A program made the translations under genes and the position numbers. 64,000 bases of DNA from Rutpela maculata (Eukaryota; Arthropoda; Insecta; Coleoptera; Cerambycidae), in NCBI GenBank assembly GCA_936432065.2, contig OW386289.2, forward strand, positions 39,263,538 to 39,327,537. The letters run 5' to 3'. A model generated the notes under the pieces. It worked only from the letters and a program-made list of their open reading frames with translations. It had not been told where the DNA came from and ran no database searches. Shown here in pieces: positions 54,290 to 64,000 of this stretch; position 1 is the stretch's first letter, and the number at the start of each line of letters is the position of its first letter.

Positions 54290-55020
54290 GCGGCATGCCA
54301 TTTGGCAGGGTTGTTCCTTACTACAAGGAGATTCATTTTCGATTACGACGCGTCAACATTTTCCTTTAGGAAACAAGATGGCGGCCATTTTTGTCATTTT
54401 TTTCTTTTAATTACTATCACTCATATTGGCACAAGACATTCATTTGGAGTATGATCTCTGGTTAAATTATATCTGGCGAATATGAATACGGTGTCTATTT
54501 TCCACTAGAAAGCAATATGGCTGCTATATTTTGATCAAATGCACACTCTACAATTTATAAAATATACAATATTTTCAAATTGAACATGTTGGGTATAGTG
54601 TTCCGCTGTTTGCATCCTGAACGCAAATATGAAGCCACAAAAAACTACAAATTGCATTATTTAAAAATTAAAATTTTTCTATGTACCTATTTATAGTTTT
54701 AAACGTTTTCTTTATTTCCGGACATCGGTTATATAGTATACTAGCAGAGGCTCTCTGCATCCCAACTTCACGGATGCCATTTGGCATGGTTTTTCCTTAT
54801 TCCAAGGAGATTCGTTTTTGATTAGGATGGGTCAACATTTTCCCTTAGGAACAAAGATGGCGGCCATTTAAAAATTAATTAATTACGATCATTTATATTT
54901 GCGCAAAACATACGTTTGGTTAAATTATATCTGGCGAATACTATTACGGTATTACTCTTTTCCACTAAAAAGCAATATGGCCGCTATATTTTGATCAAAT
55001 ACACTGTACAATTTTTTTGA
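54290..55020. repeat. Two direct units of about 479 bp in the left arm
   Basis: GCCATTTGGCA occurs at about 54297 and 54776. Both units carry AAGATGGCGGCCATTT, GGTTAAATTATATCTGGCGA and AGCAATATGGC. The right arm has one unit. Confidence 0.8.
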
Positions 55021-55184
55021 AATTAATATTTTCAGCTACTACAATGAAACATTCCGGAATGTTACGGAGAAGATGTACGCAATGATATTTGCAAGTATTT
55101 TTAAGATTAATTGGGAAGTTCATGAAAATTTTTGACTGAATAGGTGCATTAGATAGCTCAAATAAGTCTAAGTTCCACAAGATT

Positions 55185-55481
55185 CTACAATATATTCGAT
55201 ATAAATTTTCGCAAAGCAATTTGTAGTTTTTGTAGCTTCCTATGAGAAAAAGTAATTTTAGGCGAGGAAATATAGCAGTCAACCTTCAATTTTTTTGGCA
55301 GTAAGTAGGATTGAGATGGGGTTTTTTGCATTCGCTTCGTTAACTCGTCTAGAAACTTTGTGCCATATTTTGGTCTTGTACTTTTTTGAAATTGCATTGC
55401 TGCATCGAAGAGTGCATTCTTATAAGTGCATATTTTCAAGTGATGAAGAAAAAATTCATATCTTCCAGAAAAAACTCCCAA
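55185..55481 (-). other. Outward-facing open frame in the left TIR
   Basis: The minus-strand frame contains CTYKNALFDAAMQFQK, RPKYG, KFLDELTKRMQKTPSQS and LLPKKLKV. The right TIR has the same frame at 59042-59206 on the plus strand with only a few substitutions. I do not recognise a domain. It may be only TIR similarity, or a short exon of the element. Confidence 0.4.
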
Positions 55482-55619
55482 ATCAGACGAATTTCAGAGC
55501 ACCCGGAGGTTTTTTGAGTCGCTGGACCTGAATGTGATGTCCAAATGAGCCCCCTGTGCACTTGAAGGTCAGGACGGCATCAGGAACGTCATCACCTGGA
55601 GTTCCCTGTAATCTCTGGA

Positions 55620-56380
55620 AAATCGATCGAAACTCGTTAACTGGAGGTTTTTCGGGTCGCTCGTCCCGAATCTGACATCGGCAACCAGCACCGGAGGACC
55701 TGGTGCGCGCGACCTTTCTAATAACGTCATCTCCTGGAGTTTTACTGAAATTACTTATGAAATCGATCGAAACTCATTACCCGGGAGTTTTTCGGGTTGC
55801 TTGTCCCGAATCTGACGTCGGCAACCTCCTCCGGAGGACCTGGTGCGCGCGACCTGGCTAATAACGTCATCTCCTGGAGTTTTACTGAAATTATTTATCA
55901 AATCGATCGAAACTCGTTACCCGGGGGTTTTTTGAGTCGCTCGTCCCGAATCTGACATCGGCAACCTCCTCCGGAAGACCTGGTTCGCCCGACCTGGCTA
56001 ATAACGTCACCTCCTGGAGTATTACTGAAATTACTTATCAAATCGATAGAAACTCGTTACCCGGGAATTTTTCGGGTCGCTCGTCCCGAATCTGACATCG
56101 GCAACTTCCTCCGGAGGACCTGGTGCGCGCGACCTAGCTAATAATGTCATCTATTGGAGTTTTACTGAAATTACTTATCAAATCGATCGAAACTCGTTAC
56201 CCGGGGCTTTTTCGGATCGCTCGTCCCGAATCTGACATCGGCAACTTCCTCCGGAGGACATGGTGCGAGCGACCTGGCTAATAACGTCATCTCCTGGAGT
56301 TTTACTGAAATTACTTATCAAATCGATAGAAACTCGTTACCCGGGGTTTTTCGGATCGCGCGAATCTGACATCGGCAACC
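55620..56380. repeat. Six-unit array of 140-bp repeats in the left TIR
   Basis: AAATCGATCGAAACTCGTTA-type starts lie at 55620, 55760, 55900, 56040, 56180 and 56320, a spacing of exactly 140 bp. Each unit contains GTCCCGAATCTGACATCGGC, CCTCCGGAGGACCTGGTG and CCTGGAGTTTTACTGAAATT. The right TIR has about one and a half units. Confidence 0.93.
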
Positions 56381-56580
56381 TCTTAACTCATATGTCCTCT
56401 ATTTTTCAATGAACTTACTTTATCACCAGAGTTGGAATAGTTGATTCAATTGAAACTATTCGAGGGATAAATGAAAGGTATGGGTACAAATATATGCAGG
56501 CGCAATTTCAAAAATATCTGAACTTTATATTTTTTTTACAAATACATTAAGTTATCAAAAAAACTTTTCTTAATTTTACA

Positions 56581-58605
56581 GTTTATTCTAAATATCGTCC
56601 GCCTCATCAACTGATACGTTAGTACTTTCTTCATCGAGAGTGTCATTTTCGGCGGCAATTAATTGTTCTGTGGAATATTTGTCGACGTTGGTGCAATTTG
56701 AGCCGGCACAATTTTTGCAAGCAATATTGCAAATCAGTCCGTTCTTCCTACACCCACAGGAATAACCGCAGTCGGTTTTACATCCACAGAATATCAACTT
56801 CATTATATTCGGTGGGCCAGGTGGTTGTGTCACCCTTATGGGGATCAGCTTATCGTTCTCGTTTTTCTAACCCTAATCTGTTGGATCTAGGTGATGCTCT
56901 TCTCCAAACAGCCAATTTTGTACTTGTAAATAAACCCATTTAAGATGTTGAGTGAGGGCATCTACCGTAGGAATGATTTTTCCGATATCCATCTTTTTCT
57001 TGCTGGCAGTGGCGGCTGGTGAAATTTCAATATTTTTTTTCTCGTCTGTGGCGCATGGGACCCATACGAAACTTGGGAAATAACATCTAGAGAAGCACTT
57101 CTCTAATGACCCCTAAAAAATTTTGAAAAAGCAGTTTGCGAAAAAATTTTTGAAAATTCGCTAGCCTCCCCTGGGTCTAGGGACCCCTGTTTACTTTTAT
57201 TTTTTTTTGTCATATGCATTTGACTTTTCATAAAAATGCATCGACAGATTTTGGAGTTTGTGAAAATATTTTCATTACTAACTGAGATACAACGAATTGA
57301 AATATTGTAATTTGTTAAATTGTAAATTACAAAATTTCAGTTCATTGTATTTCAGTTAGTAATGAAAATATTTTCACAAACTCTAAAATCTGTCGATGCA
57401 TTTTTATGAAAAGTCAAATGCATATGACAAAAAAAAATAAAAGTAAACAGGGGTCCCTAGACCCAGGGGAGGCTAGCAAATTTTCAAAAATTTTTTCGCA
57501 AACTGCTTTTTCAAAATTTTTTAGGGGTCATTAGAGAAGTGCTTCTCTAGATGTTATTTCCCAAATTTCGTATGGGTCCCATGCGCCACAGACGAGAAAA
57601 AAAATATTGAAATTTCACCAGCCGCCGCTGCTTGCTGGCAACTGCCATTAAGTACATTTCTGTACCTGAACATTTCTAACTGAATTCCACTGAGCTTAAA
57701 TTGGTCGGAGACATTTGGTTTTCTGAATGTAAGCAGTGCATTGTACATTGCTAGATATAAATGGCACCCGTGTTCCAAAATTTCCTCTACTGAAAGTTCA
57801 ACTTCCTTGAACTTTGCAGCATGGGGTTCAAGGTCAGGAAACTTTTGGAATGTTTTGGAAAATTTCACCTTCCCTTGACAGTGCGTTGCTGAGACAGTGT
57901 CGCATCCGGTAATAGCATGTAATAATAAAATACTATCGGCCACTGATGGCATATGAGCCAAACTCTTTGAAGAATGTAATTCTTCGGGCTTATTCGGTCG
58001 AGCTGGTTTTAACAGAAAAAGTTCTACATTTGATGGTGTTAATGCAGTTAGTAATACCAGTATATCTGTATCTTCTGCTATAATCACCACCTTCTTGCTG
58101 ATGTCTTTCGCAAGTTCTATTGCGGTGGTGACAATAGTCCTGTCAGCATCAGCTAGACATTGTGCAGAATTTATACCCGATTCAGTTAATTTTATCCTCA
58201 ACATTTTTATCAGGTTACTCTTATTTTTATTATTGTGAATAAATTTCTCTTGGGCAAGTTTTAATGGCATATTTTCATTGAAAAATACATCAGCTGAGGT
58301 TCCATGATTTGAACGACGAGTTCTTTCAGATTCCTTAGTCGTCCTGGTTTCATAGCCATCAAAAACGACCGTCGCCTTTCTCCCGTAGTTATTATGGATA
58401 TATTTCACATAATTACTTATTATTGTTGAGAATATTTGCCCAAGCGTCCATTTTACTTTATGAAGTAACAATCCTCCATCGATAACAAAAACTGTCCTCA
58501 CAGGATCCTGCACGTTTATATGAACTGTATTGAATATTGAATATAAATCTGATTTTGCATTTTTCAACATTCCAAACGTATTGAAAAGTGATTGAGTGAG
58601 TTATT
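56581..58605 (-). pseudogene. FEN1/XPG-like PIN nuclease plus CXC-domain protein (best copy)
   Basis: The minus strand reads from about 58605 (Met at 58570). Acidic PIN/FEN-like motifs are VFVIDGG (58490s), VVFDGYETRTTKESERTRR (about 58375-58320), LADADRTI (about 58160), IAEDTDILVLL (about 58085-58055) and LHAITGCDTVSA (about 57925-57890), all with their Asp residues. The frame runs to the MITE at 57630. After it, in a shifted frame, come HLKWVYLQVQNWL (about 56930) and DPTD-stop-G-stop-K (where relatives suggest WGW), ENDKLIPIRV and the CXC domain CGCKTDCGYSCGCRKNG...CKNCAGSNC (about 56800-56695), ending with an acidic tail at 56588. Two TAG codons at the WGW motif, the MITE and a frameshift break it. 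A role as nuclease with zinc/DNA binding is inferred from motifs only. Confidence 0.8.
57007..57630. mobile_element. hAT-like palindromic MITE inside the gene
   Basis: The 624-bp element starts CAGTGGCGGCTGGTGAAATT and ends AATTTCACCAGCCGCCGCTG, with both halves inverted throughout (centre about 57320). CTTGCTGG at 56999-57006 and 57631-57638 is an exact 8-bp target duplication, and the CAG start fits hAT elements. It extends the upstream open frame artificially by about 26 codons. Confidence 0.92.
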
Positions 58606-59430
58606 ATAATTTGTTGCGTCATAGATATTTACGTCGAAATGATGAAGAAGATTGCAGTGGAAAACTTGTTCCACCATAATAATATACTAACTAGCATTCA
58701 TTAAAGCAATGTTAGAAAGTTTGACGACAAAATTTCAGTAAAACTCCAGGAGGTGACGTTCTTAGCCAGGTCGTGCGCACCAGGTCCTCCGGAGGACTTT
58801 GCCGATGTCAGATTCGGGACGAGCGACCCGAAAAGCCTCCAGGTAACGAATTTCTATAGATTTTCCATGAGTTTACAGGAAACTCCAGGTGATGACGTTC
58901 CTGGTGCCGTCCTGACATCCAGGTGCACAGCGGGCTCACTTGGACATCACATTCAGGTCCAGCGACTCAAAAAACCCCAGATGCTGAAATTCGTATGATT
59001 CGGGAGTTTTTTCTGGAAGATATGCATTTTTTCTTCATCACTTGAAAAGATGCACTTATAAGAATGCACTTTTCGACGCAGCAATGCAATTTCAAAAAAA
59101 TACAAGACCAAAATATGGCAAAAAGTTTCTAGACGAGTTAACAAAGCGAATGCAAAAAACCCCATCTCAATCCGACTTACTGCCAAAAAAATTGAAGGTT
59201 GGGGCTATTTTTGTGTTATATTTCCTCATCTTATATTTGCATTGAGGATGCAAACAATTTGAAATATATTTTTTTTAATAGCGGCCATATTGCTTTATAA
59301 TGAAAAACAGACATCATATTTGTATTAGCCAGATATAATTTAACCCGAAATCGTACTCCAAAGGTATGCTTTGTTTGTAAAAAAAATTAAACTTTTTAAA
59401 ATTAATTTGAAGATGGCAGAAGCTCCAAAA

Positions 59431-60492
59431 AGCGAAATAAATGAATAGTACAGTAATTGAAGCTTTTAAATCCTAACCCGAAAACGATGTAATGAATTTC
59501 CAAATTTTTTTTTCTTCAGCATGCTTCATAAAGTATGTACATAAGAATTTATATTGCCATTTTTCCTGCTTTTTGGTTAGGGGTGGCTCCCACTCCTTCT
59601 TAAAAAAAAACAAAAAATACACATAATTTGATAGAGAATCATATTATATGAAAGAAAAGTCTTATACACTTTTTTTCTAAAATGCATATTTCTCGAGATA
59701 TTGTGAACTGAAAATTGCAATTTTCACCCCAAAAATCAGTATTCCTAGACTGTTTTTTTTAAATTATTCGAAAAATGTGGACTAAGAAAAATGCAAGAGT
59801 ACAAAATTAAAGCTTTTACGAAAACAAATCAAATGGTTTCTTCTTTTTTTTTCTCCGATGTTTCGTTTTGGAAATATGGCATTTTCAAAATGGCGCCGAA
59901 ACGTATTACGACTTTTTATAATGAAAAGTAAAAAAGTTACAAACAAAAAAGTAGCGCATTTAAAAATTTAGGCGTCAGTTTTTTTTTTACTCTTATTGCT
60001 CTAATTTTTTATTAATTAAATTTTGAATAATTAACATCTTCATAATTTTTGGAAGAAAATCGATATGCCTACAGCTAGTTACTATTATAGTTGGTAATGA
60101 TTTTGTAAAATAAAATGATTTTGTTGTGCTATTCTCTCATCATGTAATGAAGAAATTTCGTTTCAAACAAAAATTTTCTGTAAATATGCCTTATTGCACT
60201 TTTAAAAAAATTCATGCCCTCAAGAATACAAATAACCAAAAAAAAAATTCAATAACGATCTTTATTTTTTTAAGTGTTATTAATATAATCTAATAGCTTA
60301 ACATGTCCAGTTAGGTTCACAAAAGCAATTTATATTAGGTTTCTTAAAAGTATTTTTTGTAAAACAACTGATTTAATTTTTAATCTTAAAATAATAACAT
60401 ATTTTTCATCATGTAAGAACAAGATCTAATATTAAATATGGAGTATGTTGCAACTGAGGCTTTAAAGTCTAACACAGGCACAAAAAAAAAGA
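59431..60492. other. Unassigned AT-rich region
   Basis: No gene or known repeat is recognised. Confidence 0.4.
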
Positions 60493-61080
60493 TTCTTTTT
60501 CTGGTACTCCATTGGGTAAACTATACGTATTTCGACGTGCTGAACACGAATCAGGTGCCCGTTTAGCTCCATTGGCCCCATTTTTTTGTAAATTGCGAAA
60601 ATAACCTAAAGAAACTCATAATTTAGGTTATTTTCGCGATTTACTAAAAATTGGTGGGTAATGAAGCTAAACGAATACCTGACTCGTATTCAGCATGTCA
60701 AAATACATAGAGGTTACCCAGTGGAGTCACAGAAATATCACTCTTCCCTTTTTTTTTGCCTCTGTATAATTATTTGCATACGCTTTTTCTAGAAAATGGC
60801 GGAGGATCCGGTGATATTCATATTACATAGACACATACACAAAAAAAGTCTATTTCTGGGACTCCCATGTTTTTTGACATGCTGAATACGAATCAGGTAT
60901 CCGTTTATCTCCGCTACCCACCAATTTTTAGTAAATTGCGCAAATAACCTAAATTATTTTTTTTAGGTTATTTGCGCGATTTCCAAAAAAATGGTAACCA
61001 ATGGAGCTAAACGGCCACCTAATTCGTGTTCAACACGTCGAAATACATGAGGGTTACCCAATGGAGTACCAGAAAATGTC
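60493..61080. mobile_element. Paired-hairpin element, short form
   Basis: Two palindromes (60493-60738 and 60848-61080) with CTCCATTGGGTAAACT/GGTTACCCAGTGGAG-type arms are joined by a spacer reading GCATACGCTTTTTCTAGAAA then ATGGCGGAGGATCCGGTGAT. The same borders are seen in the long form at 2027-5462, where the spacer is about 2.9 kb. Confidence 0.8.
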
Positions 61081-61101
61081 AACTTTTTTTATTTTGTGCT
61101 A

Positions 61102-62028
61102 ATTTGTACATCAGTACTAGGCTCTAAAGTCAACTAAAAGATATTGTGTATATCAGCCTTACCATAAACTACCTACACTCTTACTGCACTCACACCCGTT
61201 CGGGGGGTGCGAGAAAATCATTTCTTACTATACAACAGGATATGCTGACGAAAAAAATGTATACAGCCAATAGTCTGGGCCCTCATGTGAAGAAAAAGAT
61301 CAGCTATGCACCACACTTATGACGAAATAATCTTTTTCAATCCCTTTCAGGGGGTGAAAAAATTATATCTTTCTACATATCTTGATGAGAAAAATGTAGG
61401 AAGCCAAAAGTCTAGGTCGTCTAAGGGAGAGAAAGGTGTATTGTACATGAGGATGTACCATACATATTATAATTCCTTTCCACTCTTTACAGTCTTTATA
61501 AGGGGGTGAAAAAAACTACGTAGATCTATAAAACAGAAGTTATTGACGAAAAGAATGTACCGCTAATAGTTTCTGCATCAATATGAAGGAAAATATGTAC
61601 TGTACACTACACTTACCACTATTTTAACCCCCTTTAGAGGGTGAAAAAATCATTTTCTTCTAATATGCACGGTACTCGTATACATATACCTTTATCTCTA
61701 TTTGGCGGCCTAGACTTTTGGCTGCCTACATTTTTTGCCTCAAAAGATTCTGTTTTATACGAAGATATAATTTCCTTACCCCCTGAAAGGGGTTGAAAAA
61801 TATGACTGGTTATTTTGTGGTAAGTGCAGTGCATAGCATATCTTTGTCTTCACATGAAGCAACAGTCTATTAGCTGCATACATTTTTTTCGCCAACATGT
61901 CCGGTTGTATAGTAATAAACAGTTTTCCACCCCCTGAACGGGGGTGAGTGGATTACGAGGGTAGTTTATTGTAAGGCTAATATACACAATATCTCTTAGT
62001 TGATTTTGAGCCTAGTATAAATGTACGA
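61102..62028. mobile_element. 0.93-kb palindromic foldback element
   Basis: The left arm 61102-61470 and right arm 61660-62028 are inverted. Shared blocks are AGATATTGTGTATAT, ACTATACAAC, AAAATGTA, CAGGGGGT and GCCAAAAGTCTAGG. The centre lies near 61565. Short open frames on both strands are by-products. Confidence 0.85.
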
Positions 62029-62221
62029 ACTGGCGTTTTGGATATAAATTTACTGTTGTGCAAACTGCATTTTTAATTATAATTTTTTTTTATAATTTTG
62101 GGGTTGGCAAGTGCAGTTACAAAAAAAATGAGGTTTGTTAGAACAAGACAGACTTCAGATTATGACTTAATGTACCAAGAATCATAGAGTCCACATACTC
62201 TAATCAATGTAAATAATAAAA

Positions 62222-62902
62222 AAACTGCTGCCCAAGGAATCACTACTTCCACATCCAGATTTGCTACCCAATCTCTCACAATGAAAAATTTTTATATGAG
62301 GAAAAAATTGTTTATGGATCTTTAATAATATAATATTTGAAATCGTCTGCCCCAAAAACCCATAAAATAATACCCCACATCGGTAGTGGGATGGATGAAG
62401 TAAAAAAATATTTTGAGGCCTTTGGTTCTTGTACACACGCTAAATCACAATTTTTTTTTCACCCCCTTTTACAATGAAGTGGGGTAGTAATAATGGGGGT
62501 GGCTAGTGCCAAAAAAATTTTTTTAGACGTTAGCTCCTCTTGTATATACTAAATACCAATTTTATAGACTCTTACCTGCTTGATTTACCTATTTATCCCC
62601 GTTTACTCCAATTTACCCCTCAGCCCTTCAACGAAATAAGATGAAAATATAATCTTGTTCTAGATCTCGTTAACATACATACGTGTACCAAATTTCAAGT
62701 CAATATCTTAAATGGTTCCAGAGTAATTATGCTCACAAAAAAAAGTTACAGACAGACCGACAGCCAGAACATCAGACAGAATTTTTTTTTGCTCAAACTT
62801 AAAATCTCGACGTTTCGTGACATTCTAAGTCTATTTGAACAATAAAAATTTTTATAATTTTTCTTGTCGTTACTGTACTACTTCCACTGGATGTGGAAGT
62901 AA
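62222..62902 (+). mobile_element. TACTTCCAC family, near-full copy
   Basis: 681 bp from ACTGCTGCCCAAGGAATCAC to TTCCACTGGATGTGGAAGTA. It holds the ACCCCCTTTTACAATG block and a short GACA tract. Confidence 0.88.
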
Positions 62903-62944
62903 AAATTGTGGACCGTAATAATTATAAACTGTTTTTTTAAATGA

Positions 62945-62975
<31 letters not shown>

Positions 62976-62986
62976 TTCTCTCTCTT
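62945..62986. repeat. (CT)n microsatellite
   Basis: A CT run with two interruptions. Confidence 0.95.
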
Positions 62987-64000
62987 TATTCCTGAATATG
63001 GTAAAAAAATGTGGGGGATTAAAACCTTCGATGTTGCATTATTGTCTCTGAACTAGTTTCCGTAAACGCAAAAGCACTTGAACACTACGTTCGAGTAATT
63101 TCACTCGGCGCGCTTTTCGCCAACCATGTTGGCATCATCTGAAGATACCTAAAACCCATTTTAATAGTGACAGTAATCAAGAGTTTTGGCACTGTGGAAA
63201 TTACTTAATGAAATGCGTTTTTCAAAGTCTTTATTTGTTTATATTATAAAACATATCATTAATTACTCTTGAGTCGTTCATTTTATTACTAAAATACAAC
63301 ATTAACTTTTTTTGACATTCTAACGTATATTATGTAATCTGTCAAAATTAAAATGTTTTCAATTTCAAATCTACGTCAAAGTATTTTAACATTGGGCTGT
63401 GTTCAATATCTAACAATTACTGGTCTGAAATAGACACTTCAACAAAGTTTCAGATGTAATCATTCCAGATATATTTTAACAAATTGTGAATATTTCTATT
63501 ATTATTAGCATTCTCTATCTAGAAAAAGAAATGTTTTCGAACTCATATTTATTAATACATTTTTATTATCTACAGCAATAGATTGTACATTTTTTTTACT
63601 ATCATATGCACTCTAAATACAGAGTTTCAATAGAAGTTTAAATAACCACAGGCGTTTCTGTTTTCTGACAACTTACAGCACTGTTGTGGAATTTGTTAAC
63701 TATTCGTAGAATTTATTAAACAAAGGAGATTTCACCCGAACATAAGGAGTTCTGGACTCCAGTGTATTTTTCTGAAATTTTAATGTACAGGTTTATTCAT
63801 TATATATTTCTGTTATTATTGGAAAAAAAAGTTTCGTATAAAAGTTGTAGGGTTGTATATATTTTTTTAAAATGTAATTAAAAAAATTATTGCTTGCATA
63901 GGTCACGTGATATAACAGTGAATGTTGTTTTTTAAATGGAAAACTCTGTATGTTTTTACATATTATTTTAGACCTTTTTTACCTGATTTCAAATATATAA
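62987..64000. other. Unassigned AT-rich region
   Basis: No coding frame of interest or matched repeat is visible to the end of the window. Confidence 0.4.

Larger units (their letters stand above)
54290..59430. mobile_element. 5-kb long-TIR element carrying the PIN-CXC gene
   Basis: The left arm (54290-56380) and right arm (58735-59430) are inverted relatives. Shared blocks are GGTTAAATTATATCTGGC with AGCAATATGGCCGCTAT, then CTTCAATTTTTTTGGCAGTA, GAGATGGGGTTTTTTGCATT, and finally GTCCCGAATCTGACATCGGC with CCTCCGGAGGACCTGGTGCG. The left arm is expanded by two tandem arrays. The core holds one minus-strand gene interrupted by a MITE. No recognised transposase is present besides that gene. Confidence 0.78.

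Noticed and set aside
57554..57630. C-terminal end of the 338-codon minus-strand frame
   Set aside because: The last about 26 codons are MITE sequence read through by chance.

Overview
The window looks like a piece of an arthropod, most probably insect, nuclear genome. It is AT-rich and contains no bacterial-style gene, no rRNA and no host gene that I could recognise. What can be identified is mobile DNA: a Ty3/gypsy errantivirus with an Env related to baculovirus F proteins, Jockey/CR1-like LINEs, Tc1/mariner-like transposases, hAT- and Harbinger-like MITEs, and many foldback (long inverted repeat) elements nested inside each other. I cannot name the species.

Layout. 0-5.5 kb: a decayed LINE, then a hairpin-ended composite element that holds another LINE fragment and a 1.2-kb palindrome. 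5.9-17.6 kb: a foldback element whose loop holds a structurally intact errantivirus (6213-14715, identical LTRs, gag, pol and a spliced env) and a 1.8-kb palindrome. 18.6-21 kb: a TIR element with tandem-repeat arms and a broken gene. 21-23.4 kb: a 2.3-kb Tc1/mariner-superfamily element with a dead transposase. 23.5-29.7 kb: a long inverted-repeat element with two satellite arrays, a LINE 3' end and another copy of the same broken gene. 30.5-33.2 kb: a Harbinger-like MITE nested in a larger TIR element. 34.7-43.4 kb: one LINE on the minus strand, cut into three pieces by two foldback elements; one of these carries an orphan gene fragment, the other is a 3.75-kb palindrome. 44-48 kb: a tyrosine-recombinase-like fragment, a decayed Tc1-like transposase and a tRNA-derived SINE. 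48.5-51.9 kb: a GC-rich Jockey LINE between 0.48-kb direct repeats. 54.3-59.4 kb: a TIR element whose arms contain 140-bp tandem repeats and which carries the best copy of the recurrent gene. 60-63 kb: further palindromic repeats.

The most notable pattern is a gene family present three times (19309-20101 plus; 28261-29210 minus; 56581-58605 minus). The fullest copies join a FEN1/XPG-like (PIN-fold) nuclease domain to a conserved QxW...WGW...KLIP linker, and all three copies keep a C-terminal CXC zinc-binding (tesmin/TSO1-like) domain or its remains. Each copy lies inside a different long inverted-repeat element. All three are broken here, but the recurrence suggests that the gene is mobile cargo or the mobilising gene of a foldback-type transposon family. 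A second commonly expanded orphan gene (36580-37070) sits in another element of the same architecture. A non-coding family beginning or ending TACTTCCACATCCAG is present at least nine times.

The errantivirus is the only complete coding system. It has a tRNA-Ser type primer site, a gag-pol overlap in the -1 frame, and a splice donor and acceptor that put a start codon and hydrophobic signal in frame with env. Its LTRs show no difference by eye, so the insertion is young.
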